From Tabrizicola aquatica (GTDB lineage Bacteria > Pseudomonadota > Alphaproteobacteria > Rhodobacterales > Rhodobacteraceae): a DNA stretch of 64,000 bases. The notes below the pieces were generated by a model, which saw only the letters and a list, made by a program, of their open reading frames with translations, was not told where the DNA came from and ran no database searches. Position numbers and translations under genes: made by a program. Where the stretch lies: positions 124,001 to 188,000 of the forward strand of contig NZ_PJON01000005.1 of NCBI RefSeq assembly GCF_002900975.1, read 5' to 3'. This document shows, piece after piece, positions 55,071 through 63,372 of this stretch (positions are counted from its first letter, which is position 1; every line of letters begins with the position of its first letter).

Positions 55071-56303
55071 ATGGCCGAGGACGGATTGAACAGCTTCATG
55101 ACGGGACCGGATGAGGCGGGCCGGTTCGGCCTGTTCGGCGGGCGCTTCGTTTCCGAAACGCTGATGCCGCTGATCCTGGAGTTGGAAGAGCGATACAATC
55201 ACGCCAAGACCGACCCCAGCTTCTGGGCCGAGATGGATGATCTGTGGAAGCACTATGTCGGGCGGCCGTCTCCGCTGTATTTCGCGCCGCGGCTGACCGA
55301 GCATCTGGGCGGCGCCAAGGTCTATATGAAGCGCGACGAGTTGAACCACACCGGCGCGCACAAGATCAACAACGTGCTGGGCCAGATCATCCTGGCGCGG
55401 CGGATGGGCAAGACGCGGATCATCGCTGAAACCGGCGCGGGTCAGCACGGCGTGGCGACGGCGACGGTCTGCGCCAAGTTCGGGCTGCAATGCGTCGTCT
55501 ACATGGGCGCGCATGACGTCGAACGCCAGGCGCCGAACGTGTTCCGCATGAAGCTTCTGGGCGCGGAGGTGATTCCGGTCACCTCGGGTCGCGGCACGCT
55601 GAAAGATGCGATGAACGACGCGCTGCGGGATTGGGTCACGAACGTCCGCGACACGTTCTATTGCATCGGCACGGTGGCCGGGCCGCATCCCTATCCGGCG
55701 ATGGTACGTGATTTCCAGTCGATCATCGGCAAGGAAGTGCGCTGGCAGCTGGAAGAACAGGAAGGCGCGGGTCGCCTGCCCGACGTCTTGGTCGCGGCCA
55801 TTGGCGGCGGGTCGAACGCGATGGGGCTGTTCTACCCCTTCCTGGACGACAAGTCGGTGCGAATCGTCGGTGTCGAAGCCGGCGGCAAGGGCGTGGACGA
55901 CCGGATGGAGCATTGCGCCAGCCTGACCGGCGGGCGTCCGGGCGTGCTGCATGGCAACCGGACCTACCTGCTGCAGGACAATGACGGGCAGATCCTTGAG
56001 GGGTTCAGCATCAGCGCCGGCCTCGACTATCCGGGAATCGGGCCGGAACATGCCTGGCTGCATGACGTGGGCCGCGCCGAATATGTCAGCATCACCGATG
56101 CCGAGGCGCTGGAGGCGTTCCAGCTGTGCTGCCGGCTGGAGGGAATCATCCCCGCGCTGGAGCCGTCCCATGCCCTGGCCCAGGTGATGAAGCTGGCGCC
56201 GACCCTGCCCAAGGACCAGATCATCGTGATGAACATGTGCGGCCGCGGCGACAAGGACATCTTCACGGTGGCCAAGCACCTTGGCGTCCAGATGAAGGTC
56301 TAG
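55071..56303 (+). CDS. trpB: Tryptophan synthase beta subunit
   Basis: 410 residues. [16 protein letters not shown] contains the PLP lysine; [13 protein letters not shown] (catalytic Glu), [13 protein letters not shown] (PLP phosphate loop), [11 protein letters not shown] and MCGRGDKD are all present. It condenses indole with serine as the TrpA2B2 complex; trpA is not in this window. The ATG at 55071 gives [14 protein letters not shown], as common in Rhodobacterales. Confidence 0.97.
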   Translation: MAEDGLNSFMTGPDEAGRFGLFGGRFVSETLMPLILELEERYNHAKTDPSFWAEMDDLWKHYVGRPSPLYFAPRLTEHLGGAKVYMKRDELNHTGAHKINNVLGQIILARRMGKTRIIAETGAGQHGVATATVCAKFGLQCVVYMGAHDVERQAPNVFRMKLLGAEVIPVTSGRGTLKDAMNDALRDWVTNVRDTFYCIGTVAGPHPYPAMVRDFQSIIGKEVRWQLEEQEGAGRLPDVLVAAIGGGSNAMGLFYPFLDDKSVRIVGVEAGGKGVDDRMEHCASLTGGRPGVLHGNRTYLLQDNDGQILEGFSISAGLDYPGIGPEHAWLHDVGRAEYVSITDAEALEAFQLCCRLEGIIPALEPSHALAQVMKLAPTLPKDQIIVMNMCGRGDKDIFTVAKHLGVQMKV

Positions 56304-56352
56304 GGCCGCTGGCCCTTTCACCCCATGGTTGCAGGCGAAAAGCCCGTAACCC

Positions 56353-56412
56353 GGCCATAAACGTAAGTTTAGGCCGACAGCACCCCGGTTTATGGACGCC
56401 GGCCTAAACCGG
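56353..56412 (+). promoter_or_regulatory. Two hairpins with an alternative pairing, upstream of the poly-Asp gene
   Basis: Hairpin 1 (56353-56375) pairs GGCC-TAAAC with GTTTA-GGCC across GTAA. Hairpin 2 (56385-56412) pairs CCGGTTTA with TAAACCGG. Alternatively GTTTAGGCCG (56367-56376) pairs with CGGCCTAAAC (56400-56409), and CCATAAAC (56355-56362) with GTTTATGG (56388-56395). This could be a switch, an operator pair or a trpB 3' structure. Confidence 0.45.
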
Positions 56413-56514
56413 GGGCAAATGGTCAGTACGAGCTTGGCGAGGTCAGGTCGGGTCGTGCCACAGGGTGTGGTGCGGATCCGGCCCCCGGGCCAGTAACTCG
56501 TAACGGAGATGACC

Positions 56515-56994
56515 ATGAAACTGAGGACCAAGCTTTTGATGTTCACGGCAGCCGCCGCGCTGTCGGTGAACATGGCCCATGCCGCGATCAACGGCTCGGC
56601 GCTGGCCGACGCCTATCTGGAAAAGGGCTATGACTTCGTCGAGGTCAAGGTTGGCCCGACCCAGACCAAGGTCGAGGCGATCAAGGGCGGCGTGAAGGTC
56701 GAGGTCGTCTATGACAACGAGACCCAGAAAGTCATCAAGCAAGAGCAGGAAGCCGCCGATGGCGACGACCTTGGTCGCACGGGTAAGGACGTCCGCACCG
56801 TCAAGAGCGACTTTGAAGACGGCGACGACGATGACGACAGCGATGACGACAACGACGACGATGATGATGGCGACGACGACAACAGCGGGCGTGGCAGCGG
56901 CGACAGCGACGGCGATGATGATGACGACGACGATGATGACGACGACGATGATGACGATGATGACGATGATGATGACGACAGCGGCAAATCCTGA
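56515..56994 (+). CDS. Secreted PepSY-like protein with poly-aspartate tail (first of two)
   Basis: 159 residues. Signal peptide KLRTKLLMFTAAAALSVNMAHA. Residues about 23-75 look like a PepSY fold (DAYLEKGYDFVEVKVGPT, then VKVEVVYDNETQKVIKQEQE). The C-terminal half is Asp-rich, ending in a run of 22 Asp and SGKS. The tract is made of mixed GAT and GAC codons. The start at 56515 fits CGGAG better than 56509. Likely binds Ca or other cations outside the cell membrane; this is inference. A terminator follows. Confidence 0.75.
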   Translation: MKLRTKLLMFTAAAALSVNMAHAAINGSALADAYLEKGYDFVEVKVGPTQTKVEAIKGGVKVEVVYDNETQKVIKQEQEAADGDDLGRTGKDVRTVKSDFEDGDDDDDSDDDNDDDDDGDDDNSGRGSGDSDGDDDDDDDDDDDDDDDDDDDDDDSGKS

Positions 56995-57015
56995 GGTCCT
57001 GGCCTGAGGTCTGGG

Positions 57016-57038
57016 GGCCCCGGTATTGCCGGGGCCTT
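57016..57038 (+). terminator. Hairpin between the two poly-Asp genes
   Basis: GGCCCCGG-tattg-CCGGGGCC, eight-base stem, then TTCGG. Short U-run, so termination may be partial. Confidence 0.6.
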
Positions 57039-57072
57039 CGGCATGTTCCATATTGCCCATAGGGGTATGACG

Positions 57073-57561
57073 ATGAAACGCCGAGAATTCCTGACGGTTT
57101 TTGCAGCGGCTGCGGCCTTGGGCGGGCCCGCCCTGGCCCAGGACTATGTTGCCGGCATCAAGCGCCAGTTGAAGTCGCAGGGCTTTCGCTCGATCGTCGA
57201 GGAGCGGACGCTTCTGGGCCGCGTGCGGATTGTCGCGACCAGCCGCGACGGGCGGCGCGAAATCATCCTGAACCCCCGGACCGGGGAAATCCTGCGCGAC
57301 CTTTGGCAGCCCGTTTCGGGCAAGAAGGGCGAGGCGAAGATCATCGATGATCGCAAGTCAGGTCGTGATCCGAAGGACGACGATGACGACGATGACGATG
57401 ACGATGACGACGACGATGATGATGATGACGATGACGACGATGACGACGACAACAGCGGTTCCGGCAATTCGGGGTCGGGCGGCAATGGGTCGGGCGGTGG
57501 CGGCGGTGGATCGGGCGGCGGCGATAGCGATGACGACGACGACGATGATGATGACGATTAA
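57073..57561 (+). CDS. Exported PepSY-like protein with poly-aspartate and Gly/Ser segments (second of two)
   Basis: 162 residues. The N-terminus MKRREFLTVFAAAAALGGPA is a Tat-like or Sec signal (RREFL). A PepSY-like segment follows (GIKRQLKSQGFRSIVEERT, then VRIVATSRDGRREIILNPRT and GEILRDLW). Then come 25 consecutive Asp, a Gly/Ser/Asn linker and ten final Asp. Start at 57073 fits AGGGG upstream; 57067 is too close. The arrangement repeats that of the previous gene with little identity in the folded part, so the two may be paralogs or converged. Confidence 0.75.
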   Translation: MKRREFLTVFAAAAALGGPALAQDYVAGIKRQLKSQGFRSIVEERTLLGRVRIVATSRDGRREIILNPRTGEILRDLWQPVSGKKGEAKIIDDRKSGRDPKDDDDDDDDDDDDDDDDDDDDDDDDDNSGSGNSGSGGNGSGGGGGGSGGGDSDDDDDDDDDD

Positions 57562-57589
57562 GCCGGCCGTCGGCGCATCGGGTCATTGA

Positions 57590-58114
57590 TTGAAACGCGC
57601 TGCCCCCTTTCTGGCGATCTTCGTCATTCAGGCGCTGTGCGCCTTCTTTTTCGTATCCGACATCCTGTCCTCGGTGCTGGGGCTGCGCACGTCTCCCATC
57701 AGCTGGGAAATGCGCGAGCTGATGGAGATCGGCGCCTCCCTCGGGCTGGTCCTGGGCGTGGTGGTCGGCGGGCTGATGCTGCGGCGGGCGTTGCGCGAAC
57801 GGAACCACGCGGAAGAGCGGCTGCGCCGCGCATCGGGCGCGTTCATGGACCTCTTGCAGGAGCGGTTCACCGAATGGGGCCTGACCGCATCAGAGCGGGA
57901 TGTCGCGCTGTTCGCCATCAAGGGCATGTCCACGGCCGAGATTGCCGCCCTGCGCTCGACCAGCGAGGGGACGGTCAAGGCGCAGACGAACGCGATCTAT
58001 CGCAAGGCGGGCGTCAGCGGGCGGCCGCAGTTGCTGAGCCTGTTCATCGATGACCTGATGCGGGACGACGGCACCGTGCGGGCGGCGGCGAACCACACCG
58101 GATCGGCGGCCTGA
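57590..58114 (+). CDS. Membrane-anchored LuxR-type HTH regulator
   Basis: 174 residues from a TTG. Two N-terminal helices (FLAIFVIQALCAFFFVSDIL and IGASLGLVLGVVVGGLMLRR) are followed by a coiled region and a C-terminal LuxR/GerE-type HTH (LTASERDVALFAIKGMSTAE, then IAALRSTSEGTVKAQTNAIY). A membrane regulator of this kind would sense an envelope signal and bind DNA from the membrane. It lies 28 bases after the second poly-Asp gene, probably co-transcribed. Confidence 0.8.
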   Translation: MKRAAPFLAIFVIQALCAFFFVSDILSSVLGLRTSPISWEMRELMEIGASLGLVLGVVVGGLMLRRALRERNHAEERLRRASGAFMDLLQERFTEWGLTASERDVALFAIKGMSTAEIAALRSTSEGTVKAQTNAIYRKAGVSGRPQLLSLFIDDLMRDDGTVRAAANHTGSAA

Positions 58115-58489
58115 TCAGTCACCGTCGGTGGCGTGTTCGCGCAGAATGTCCAGCGGCACGACGGCCAGCGTAGCCTGATGGGTGGCCGCCAGGCGAACCT
58201 TGGGCGCGGCACCTTCCTGGTGCGCCTGCAGGAAGCGCGCGGCGCAGAGGCACCACTGGTCCCCGGCTTTCAACCCCTGGAAGCCGTATTCCGGCCGGGG
58301 GGTGGACAGGTCGTTGCCAAGATATTTCGACAGCGCCAGGAATTCGTCCGTCATGGTGGCGCAGACCGTGTGCAGGCCCCGGTCCATCGGGCCGGTGTTG
58401 CAGCAGCCGTCACGGAAGAATCCGGTGACCGGCGCGGTAGAGCAGGGTTGCAGATCCTGGCCAAGGACGTTGAGGGATGGAAGTTTCAT
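58115..58489 (-). CDS. DUF2237 family protein
   Basis: 124 residues. MKLPSLNVLGQDLQPCS, TGFFRDGCCNTGPMDRGLHT, MTDEFLALSKYLGNDLSTP, LKAGDQWCLCAARFLQA and PKVRLAATH are the DUF2237 hallmarks, with conserved Cys pairs (GCC and CLC). The function is unknown. The ATG at 58489 gives the standard N-terminus. It is convergent with the LuxR-type gene with no gap. Confidence 0.9.
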   Translation of the reverse strand: MKLPSLNVLGQDLQPCSTAPVTGFFRDGCCNTGPMDRGLHTVCATMTDEFLALSKYLGNDLSTPRPEYGFQGLKAGDQWCLCAARFLQAHQEGAAPKVRLAATHQATLAVVPLDILREHATDGD

Positions 58490-58710
58490 TGCCTCAGCAT
58501 GGCAGGACACAGCCGGCCTGTCCAGAGCCGTGCAAGGGCCGGCTGGTTTCGGCCAAATGAAATCAAGGGGTTGCGCGGGGGCCTTCGCGGGGGGCTATTG
58601 TTCGGGTGGGTATCATCGGAATGGGCGAATGCGCCTTGGCGCAAGGCTTTCTGCTGCAAAGGCCGCTGTGTCGCGGGCGCGGGGCGGTTTTCGGAAGGAG
58701 CGGCATGCGC

Positions 58711-58810
58711 CGCAAGGCTTTTGTCTCGTCGTCGGGCTGCGCCTCCTCCTCGGCGTTGGGGGCGCTTCGCCCCCCAAACCCCCAGAGGATATTTGGGCCA
58801 ATGTGAAACG
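58711..58810 (+). repeat. GGATATTT element, long form, copy 5
   Basis: Nearly identical to 41463-41560: TTTTGTCTCGTCGTCGGGCT, CGCCTCCTCCTCGGCG, hairpin GGGGGCGcttCGCCCCC, AACCCCCAGAGGATATTTGG, and GTGAAACG. Confidence 0.78.
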
Positions 58811-58823
58811 CAGTTTGCCGCAC

Positions 58824-58852
58824 TGGACCGTGCGCCGGCCTTTGTCTATAAG
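58824..58852 (+). promoter_or_regulatory. Candidate ileS promoter
   Basis: TGGACC (58824-58829), 17 bases, TATAAG (58847-58852). The leader to the ileS ATG would be about 125 bases. Confidence 0.45.
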
Positions 58853-58983
58853 CCCGTCATGCAGACAGGCTGGGTCATTCCTTCGCGAATTACCGGCCCG
58901 GCGGGCTGAGGCCCGGCCGGGTTCGTCGTCTTGCCGCTGGTCCTGTCCGGACCGTTCTGCCCCTGACCTGAGGTCCTGATCCC

Positions 58984-61899
58984 ATGTGCGCCGATACCGC
59001 CGCTGTTGACTATCGCGATACCGTTTTCCTGCCCGAGACCGCCTTCCCGATGCGGGCGGGCCTGCCGCAACGCGAGCCGGACTGGCTGGCGCGGTGGGAG
59101 CGGATCGGGGTCTATGACCGGTTGCGGTCCACGGCTGCCGGCCGGGCGCCGTTCGTGCTGCATGATGGCCCTCCCTATGCCAACGGGCACCTCCATATCG
59201 GGCATGCGCTGAACAAGGTCTTGAAGGACATGGTGGTGCGGTCGCAGCAGATGATGGGCAAGGATGCCCGTTATGTGCCGGGCTGGGACTGCCACGGCTT
59301 GCCGATCGAGTGGAAGATCGAGGAGCAGTACCGCGCCAAGGGGCTGAACAAGGACGACGTGGACATCGTCGACTTCCGCCAGGAATGCCGCCGCTTTGCC
59401 GAGGGCTGGATCGGGGTGCAGCGCGAGGAGTTCAAGCGGCTTGGCGTCACAGGGAAGTGGGACAAACCCTACCTCACGATGGACTATCACGCCGAAGCGG
59501 TGATCGCGGACGAGTTCATGAAGTTCGTCATGAACGGGTCGCTCTATCAGGGGTCGAAGCCGGTGATGTGGTCGCCGGTAGAGAAGACTGCGCTGGCCGA
59601 GGCTGAGGTGGAGTATCACGACCATACCAGCCATCAGGTCTGGGTGCGGTTCCGGGTGATTGCTAGCGATGCGCTGTTCACCAAGACGCCGACCGACGTG
59701 GTGATCTGGACGACGACGCCCTGGACGATTCCGCAGAACCGGGCGGTCGCCTTCGGGCCGGAGATTGCCTACGGTCTGTACGAAATCGTCGGACGGCCAG
59801 AGGACAGTTCGGCCACCATCGGGCACCGTGTTGTTCTGGCAGACAAGTTGGCCGAGGCGGTTCTGGCGCAGGCCAAGCTGGTGGGGCCAGAGATGGTGCG
59901 GCGGCTGGCAGACGTGTCTGCCGCTGACCTGAAGGGCATGGTCCTGGCACACCCCTTCCGTGGCGTTGAAGGCGGCAACGGCGAGTGGGATTATGATGTC
60001 CCCATGCTGCCGGGCGAGCATGTCACCGACGATGCGGGGACGGGGTTCGTGCATACGGCCCCCAGCCACGGCGATGACGACTATCAGCTGGGCGTGAAGT
60101 TCGGGCTGCCGATGACCTACAACGTCGAGGCGGACGGGTCGTATCGCACCGACCTGCCCTTGTTCGGCGGGCAGCACATCATCACTTCCGATGGCAAGGA
60201 AGGGCCGGCGAACGTGTCGGTCATCAAGCAGCTGGCCTATACCGGCGCACTGTTTGCCAAGGCGAAGCTGAAGCATTCCTACCCGCACTCCTGGCGGTCG
60301 AAGGCCCCGGTCATCTATCGCAACACGCCGCAATGGTTCGTGGCGATCGACCGCAAGCTGGACGACGGGCTGTCGACCTATGGCGAGACGATCCGGGCGC
60401 GGGCGCTGACCTCGATCAATCAACTGGTGGACTGGACCCCTTCGACGGGGCGGAACCGGCTGTTTTCGATGATCGAGGCGCGCCCCGACTGGGTGCTGTC
60501 CCGCCAGCGGGCCTGGGGGGTTCCGCTGACGGCCTTCGTCAAGAAGGGGGCGCGCCCGGATGCGGCGGACTTCCTTTTGCGCAACGCAGAGGTGAACGCG
60601 CGGATCAAGGCGGCCTTCGAGGCTGAGGGCGCGGATGTTTGGTATGTGCAAGGATTCAAGGAGAAGATGCTCGATGGCATCGTGAATCCGTCGGATTATG
60701 AACAGGTCTTCGACGTGCTGGACGTCTGGTTCGACTCTGGTTCGACCCACGCCTTCGTCCTGCGCGACCGCGAGGATGGCGCGGCGGATGGGATTGCGGA
60801 CCTGTATCTGGAAGGCACCGACCAGCATCGCGGGTGGTTCCATTCCAGCATGCTGCAGTCCTGCGGGACCAAGGGGCGGGCGCCCTATCGGGGCGTGTTG
60901 ACCCATGGCTTCACGCTGGACGAGAAGGGCATGAAGATGTCCAAATCGCTGGGCAACACCGTGGCCCCGGAAGAGGTCATCAAGGAATACGGCGCGGATA
61001 TCCTGCGGCTTTGGGTGGCGCAGTCGGACTACACCGTGGACCTGCGCATCGGGAAGGAAATCCTGAAAGGCGTGGCCGACAGCTATCGCCGCCTGCGCAA
61101 TACGATGCGCTATATGCTGGGCGCGCTGAAGGGCTTTACCGAGGCGGAGCGGGTGGACTTTGCCGACATGCCGGAAGGCGAGCGGTTCATCCTGCACCGG
61201 CTGGCGGAACTCGATGCCGAAGTGCGCGAGGGCTATGCCAAGTACGACTTCCAGGGCGTGTTCCAGAAGCTGTTCACCTTCTGCACCACCGACCTTTCGG
61301 CGGTCTATTTCGACATCCGCAAGGACAGCCTGTACTGCGACCCGGCGGACAGCATCACGCGGCGGTCCTGCCGGACGGTGATGGATATCCTGTTCCACCG
61401 CCTGACCACCTGGCTGGCCCCGGTGCTGGTCTTCACGATGGAGGAGGTCTGGCTGGAGCGGTTCCCGGGCGAGGAAAGCTCGGTCCATCTGGTCGATTTC
61501 CCCGAAACGCCGAAGGCCTGGCTTGATCAGGCGCTGGCGGCGAAATGGGACGCCCTGCGCGATGCGCGGCGGGTGGTGACCGGGGCGCTGGAGGTGCAGC
61601 GGACGGCGAAGGTGATCGGCTCCAGCCTGGAAGCCGCGCCGGAGGTGTTTGTCAGCCCGACCCTGGCGGCGGTGTTGGGCAGCGTCGATTTCGCCGAGCT
61701 TTGCATCACGTCGGACCTTGCCCTGCGGCAGGGCGAGGCCCCTGAGGAGGCGTTCCGGTTGGCGGATGTGCCGGAGGTGGCGGTGCTGTTCCATCCGGCC
61801 AAGGGCCAGAAATGCGAACGCTGCTGGAAGGTCCTGCCGGATGTCGGGACGCACAAGCATCCCGGCACCTGCGCGCGCTGCAACGACGCGTTGGGCTAG
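58984..61899 (+). CDS. ileS: Isoleucyl-tRNA synthetase
   Basis: 971 residues. N-terminal HIGH motif in GPPYANGHLHIGHALNK, editing (CP1) domain with WTTTPWTIPQNRAVAFG, KMSKS in GMKMSKSLGNTVAPEEV, and a C-terminal zinc-type motif (CERCWKVLP...CARC). It charges tRNA-Ile. The presence of the C-terminal Cys cluster and class I architecture matches bacterial type IleS (mupirocin-sensitive class); it is not the eukaryote-like form. ATG 58984 gives MCADTAAVDYRDTVFLPE. Confidence 0.97.
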   Translation: MCADTAAVDYRDTVFLPETAFPMRAGLPQREPDWLARWERIGVYDRLRSTAAGRAPFVLHDGPPYANGHLHIGHALNKVLKDMVVRSQQMMGKDARYVPGWDCHGLPIEWKIEEQYRAKGLNKDDVDIVDFRQECRRFAEGWIGVQREEFKRLGVTGKWDKPYLTMDYHAEAVIADEFMKFVMNGSLYQGSKPVMWSPVEKTALAEAEVEYHDHTSHQVWVRFRVIASDALFTKTPTDVVIWTTTPWTIPQNRAVAFGPEIAYGLYEIVGRPEDSSATIGHRVVLADKLAEAVLAQAKLVGPEMVRRLADVSAADLKGMVLAHPFRGVEGGNGEWDYDVPMLPGEHVTDDAGTGFVHTAPSHGDDDYQLGVKFGLPMTYNVEADGSYRTDLPLFGGQHIITSDGKEGPANVSVIKQLAYTGALFAKAKLKHSYPHSWRSKAPVIYRNTPQWFVAIDRKLDDGLSTYGETIRARALTSINQLVDWTPSTGRNRLFSMIEARPDWVLSRQRAWGVPLTAFVKKGARPDAADFLLRNAEVNARIKAAFEAEGADVWYVQGFKEKMLDGIVNPSDYEQVFDVLDVWFDSGSTHAFVLRDREDGAADGIADLYLEGTDQHRGWFHSSMLQSCGTKGRAPYRGVLTHGFTLDEKGMKMSKSLGNTVAPEEVIKEYGADILRLWVAQSDYTVDLRIGKEILKGVADSYRRLRNTMRYMLGALKGFTEAERVDFADMPEGERFILHRLAELDAEVREGYAKYDFQGVFQKLFTFCTTDLSAVYFDIRKDSLYCDPADSITRRSCRTVMDILFHRLTTWLAPVLVFTMEEVWLERFPGEESSVHLVDFPETPKAWLDQALAAKWDALRDARRVVTGALEVQRTAKVIGSSLEAAPEVFVSPTLAAVLGSVDFAELCITSDLALRQGEAPEEAFRLADVPEVAVLFHPAKGQKCERCWKVLPDVGTHKHPGTCARCNDALG

Positions 61900-61903
61900 G
61901 GGC

Positions 61904-61986
61904 GGTGGGCAGGAATGCCCACCCTACGCCGCTGTCGCGGGGTGTCCGGCCCGGGAACGGGCGTAGGGTGGGCGATAGCGCCCACC
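61904..61986. repeat. Nested inverted repeat upstream of the alkyltransferase gene
   Basis: Perfect 14-base arms (61917-61930, 61960-61973; core GTAGGGTGGGC) lie inside shorter GGTGGGC/GCCCACC arms. This GTAGGGTGGGC hairpin type occurs as an intergenic repeat in many bacteria. It lies between ileS and ogt. Confidence 0.7.
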
Positions 61987-61997
61987 CCGCGCGGGCG

Positions 61998-62429
61998 GTG
62001 GTCCTGACGCCGTTCGGGCCGCTGACCCTGATCGAACGACAGGGGCTTCTGGTCGCGGTGACGTGGCGGGACGACCCCGGCGAAAGCTCAACCTTGCTGG
62101 ACGAAGCGGTGGCGCAGGTCCGCGCCTATTTCGACCGGAGGCTGGCGCGGTTCGACCTGCCTTTGGACTGGGGCGAGGGGCTGAATGCCGCCGTGCGTCG
62201 TGCGATGGCGGCGATCCCGATGGGCGAGACGCGGACCTATGGCCAGATTGCCAAGGCGGTGGGCGCCCCGGCGCAGGCGGTGGGGCAGGCCTGCGGCGCG
62301 AACCCCTTGCCGATCCTGATCCCCTGCCACCGCGTCACCGGAACCGACTGGTTCGGCGGGTTCTCTGCCCCCGGCGGGGTCGAGACCAAGGCCGCGCTTC
62401 TGCGCCACGAAGGGGCCCTTCTGCTGTGA
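61998..62429 (+). CDS. ogt: Methylated-DNA-protein cysteine methyltransferase
   Basis: 143 residues from GTG at 61998 (VVLTPFGPLTLIE); upstream in-frame frame lies in the repeat. The helix-turn-helix is RTYGQIAKAVGAPAQAVGQA, and the active site is PCHRV with Cys, His and the following GFSAPGGVETKAALL. It transfers O6-alkyl groups from guanine to its cysteine. N-terminal part is short, as in the smallest Ogt forms. It overlaps the next gene by GTGA. Confidence 0.9.
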   Translation: MVLTPFGPLTLIERQGLLVAVTWRDDPGESSTLLDEAVAQVRAYFDRRLARFDLPLDWGEGLNAAVRRAMAAIPMGETRTYGQIAKAVGAPAQAVGQACGANPLPILIPCHRVTGTDWFGGFSAPGGVETKAALLRHEGALLL

Positions 62430-62653
62430 GCGACCGCATCCGGCACGCGATCCTAGACCTGGCGCTGGCCCGGGGGCGAAAGCGGTCCTTGTGCCCGTCC
62501 GAGGTCGCAAGGGCCCTGGCGCCGGATTGGCGGCCTTTGATGGTCGAAGTGCGCGCGGCGGCGGCCGGGATGCCCGAGATCATCGCGACGCAAGCCGGGG
62601 TCGAGGTGTACCCGCGGACCCCGCGCGGGCCGATCCGCCTGCGGTTGCGCTGA
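62426..62653 (+). CDS. DUF3253 family protein
   Basis: 75 residues from a GTG overlapping the ogt stop (GTGA). MSDRIRHAILDLALARGRK, LCPSEVARALAPDWRPLMVE and VRAAAAGMPEIIATQ form a winged-helix-like DUF3253 domain with the final GPIRLRLR. DUF3253 proteins are small, probably DNA-binding or regulatory, and uncharacterised. Co-expression with the DNA-repair gene suggests a damage-related role, which is inference. Confidence 0.85.
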   Translation: MSDRIRHAILDLALARGRKRSLCPSEVARALAPDWRPLMVEVRAAAAGMPEIIATQAGVEVYPRTPRGPIRLRLR

Positions 62654-62720
62654 TCCAGGGCTTGGCAACCCTTGGCCCATGCGGCATGGCTATGCGCAGT
62701 GAACTTGCAAGGAGCATCCG

Positions 62721-63209
62721 ATGCCGTCGACCTCTGTCCCCCTGGCCCGCATGTTGGCCGTCTTTCTGGCCCTCATGCTTGCGGCGAATGCGGCTTTGGC
62801 CGGTCTGACCCTTGCCTATCCCGACCTGCCCATCCCGGCCTCGATGGGGGCCATCCTGGCCATGGTTGCGGCGCTTTCAGCGGGTCAGACGGGCACCAAG
62901 GCAGTAGAGCGGCGGCTGGTCTTCAAGGAAAAGGCGGTCTTTGCCGTGCTGGCGACCGCCCTTTCGCTGGCGTTGAGCATCGCGGCCTATTGGGTGATCT
63001 TCGCCTATGAGGGCGTGCCCTTCACGCTGGAAAACGTCGTTCTGCTGATGACCGGAGATGTGGTCCCGGCTTACGAGATCCGGCAGATCCTGTCCTGGGT
63101 CCTGCCCGTCGTTCTGTTGGTCTATCTGCTGGTGATCTACTTCGGCGTGGGCATCGGTTCGCGCAACCAGTTGAAGCTGCAAGAGAAGCTGGCGGCCAAG
63201 GGTCGGTAG
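62721..63209 (+). CDS. ABZJ_00895-like integral membrane protein
   Basis: 162 residues with four membrane helices: LARMLAVFLALMLAANAALAG, SMGAILAMVAALSAGQTG, AVFAVLATALSLALSIAAYW and WVLPVVLLVYLLVIYFGVG, with cytosolic KEKAV and a basic tail. This matches the ABZJ_00895 family pattern (ALSAGQ plus the YFGVG end). Function unknown. AAGGAG supports the ATG. Confidence 0.8.
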   Translation: MPSTSVPLARMLAVFLALMLAANAALAGLTLAYPDLPIPASMGAILAMVAALSAGQTGTKAVERRLVFKEKAVFAVLATALSLALSIAAYWVIFAYEGVPFTLENVVLLMTGDVVPAYEIRQILSWVLPVVLLVYLLVIYFGVGIGSRNQLKLQEKLAAKGR

Positions 63210-63372
63210 GCCGGGACTCCGGCCCTGTCGCCGGTGGCTGCGGCCTGCGGGCATTCCGGGGGGTCGCAGCGGCTGACCCTATCGACCGCGCGTGTCTGGA
63301 CCTATCGCCTGGCTTGCCGGGCGTTGCGCAAGGGCTTAGCCAGTCGGTAACAGTTTTGCGACAGGTGCGCCC

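Larger units (their letters stand above)
58490..58983. other. 494-base intergenic stretch before ileS
   Basis: No convincing gene. It holds a long GGATATTT element (58711-58810), a candidate promoter and the ileS leader with a GC-rich GGCCCGGC stem-loop near 58900. There is no T-box-like sequence. Confidence 0.6.

Noticed and set aside
56443-57060. Minus-strand Ile/Val-rich open frames opposite the Asp tracts
   Set aside because: They are simple complements of GAT/GAC repeats (reading ATC/GTC) and lack starts with ribosome sites.
58490-58983. T-box leader before ileS
   Set aside because: No T-box sequence or antiterminator is visible, and T-boxes are mainly a Gram-positive feature.
58846-61860. 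1004-codon open frame opposite ileS
   Set aside because: Antisense shadow; ileS on the plus strand has all class I motifs.
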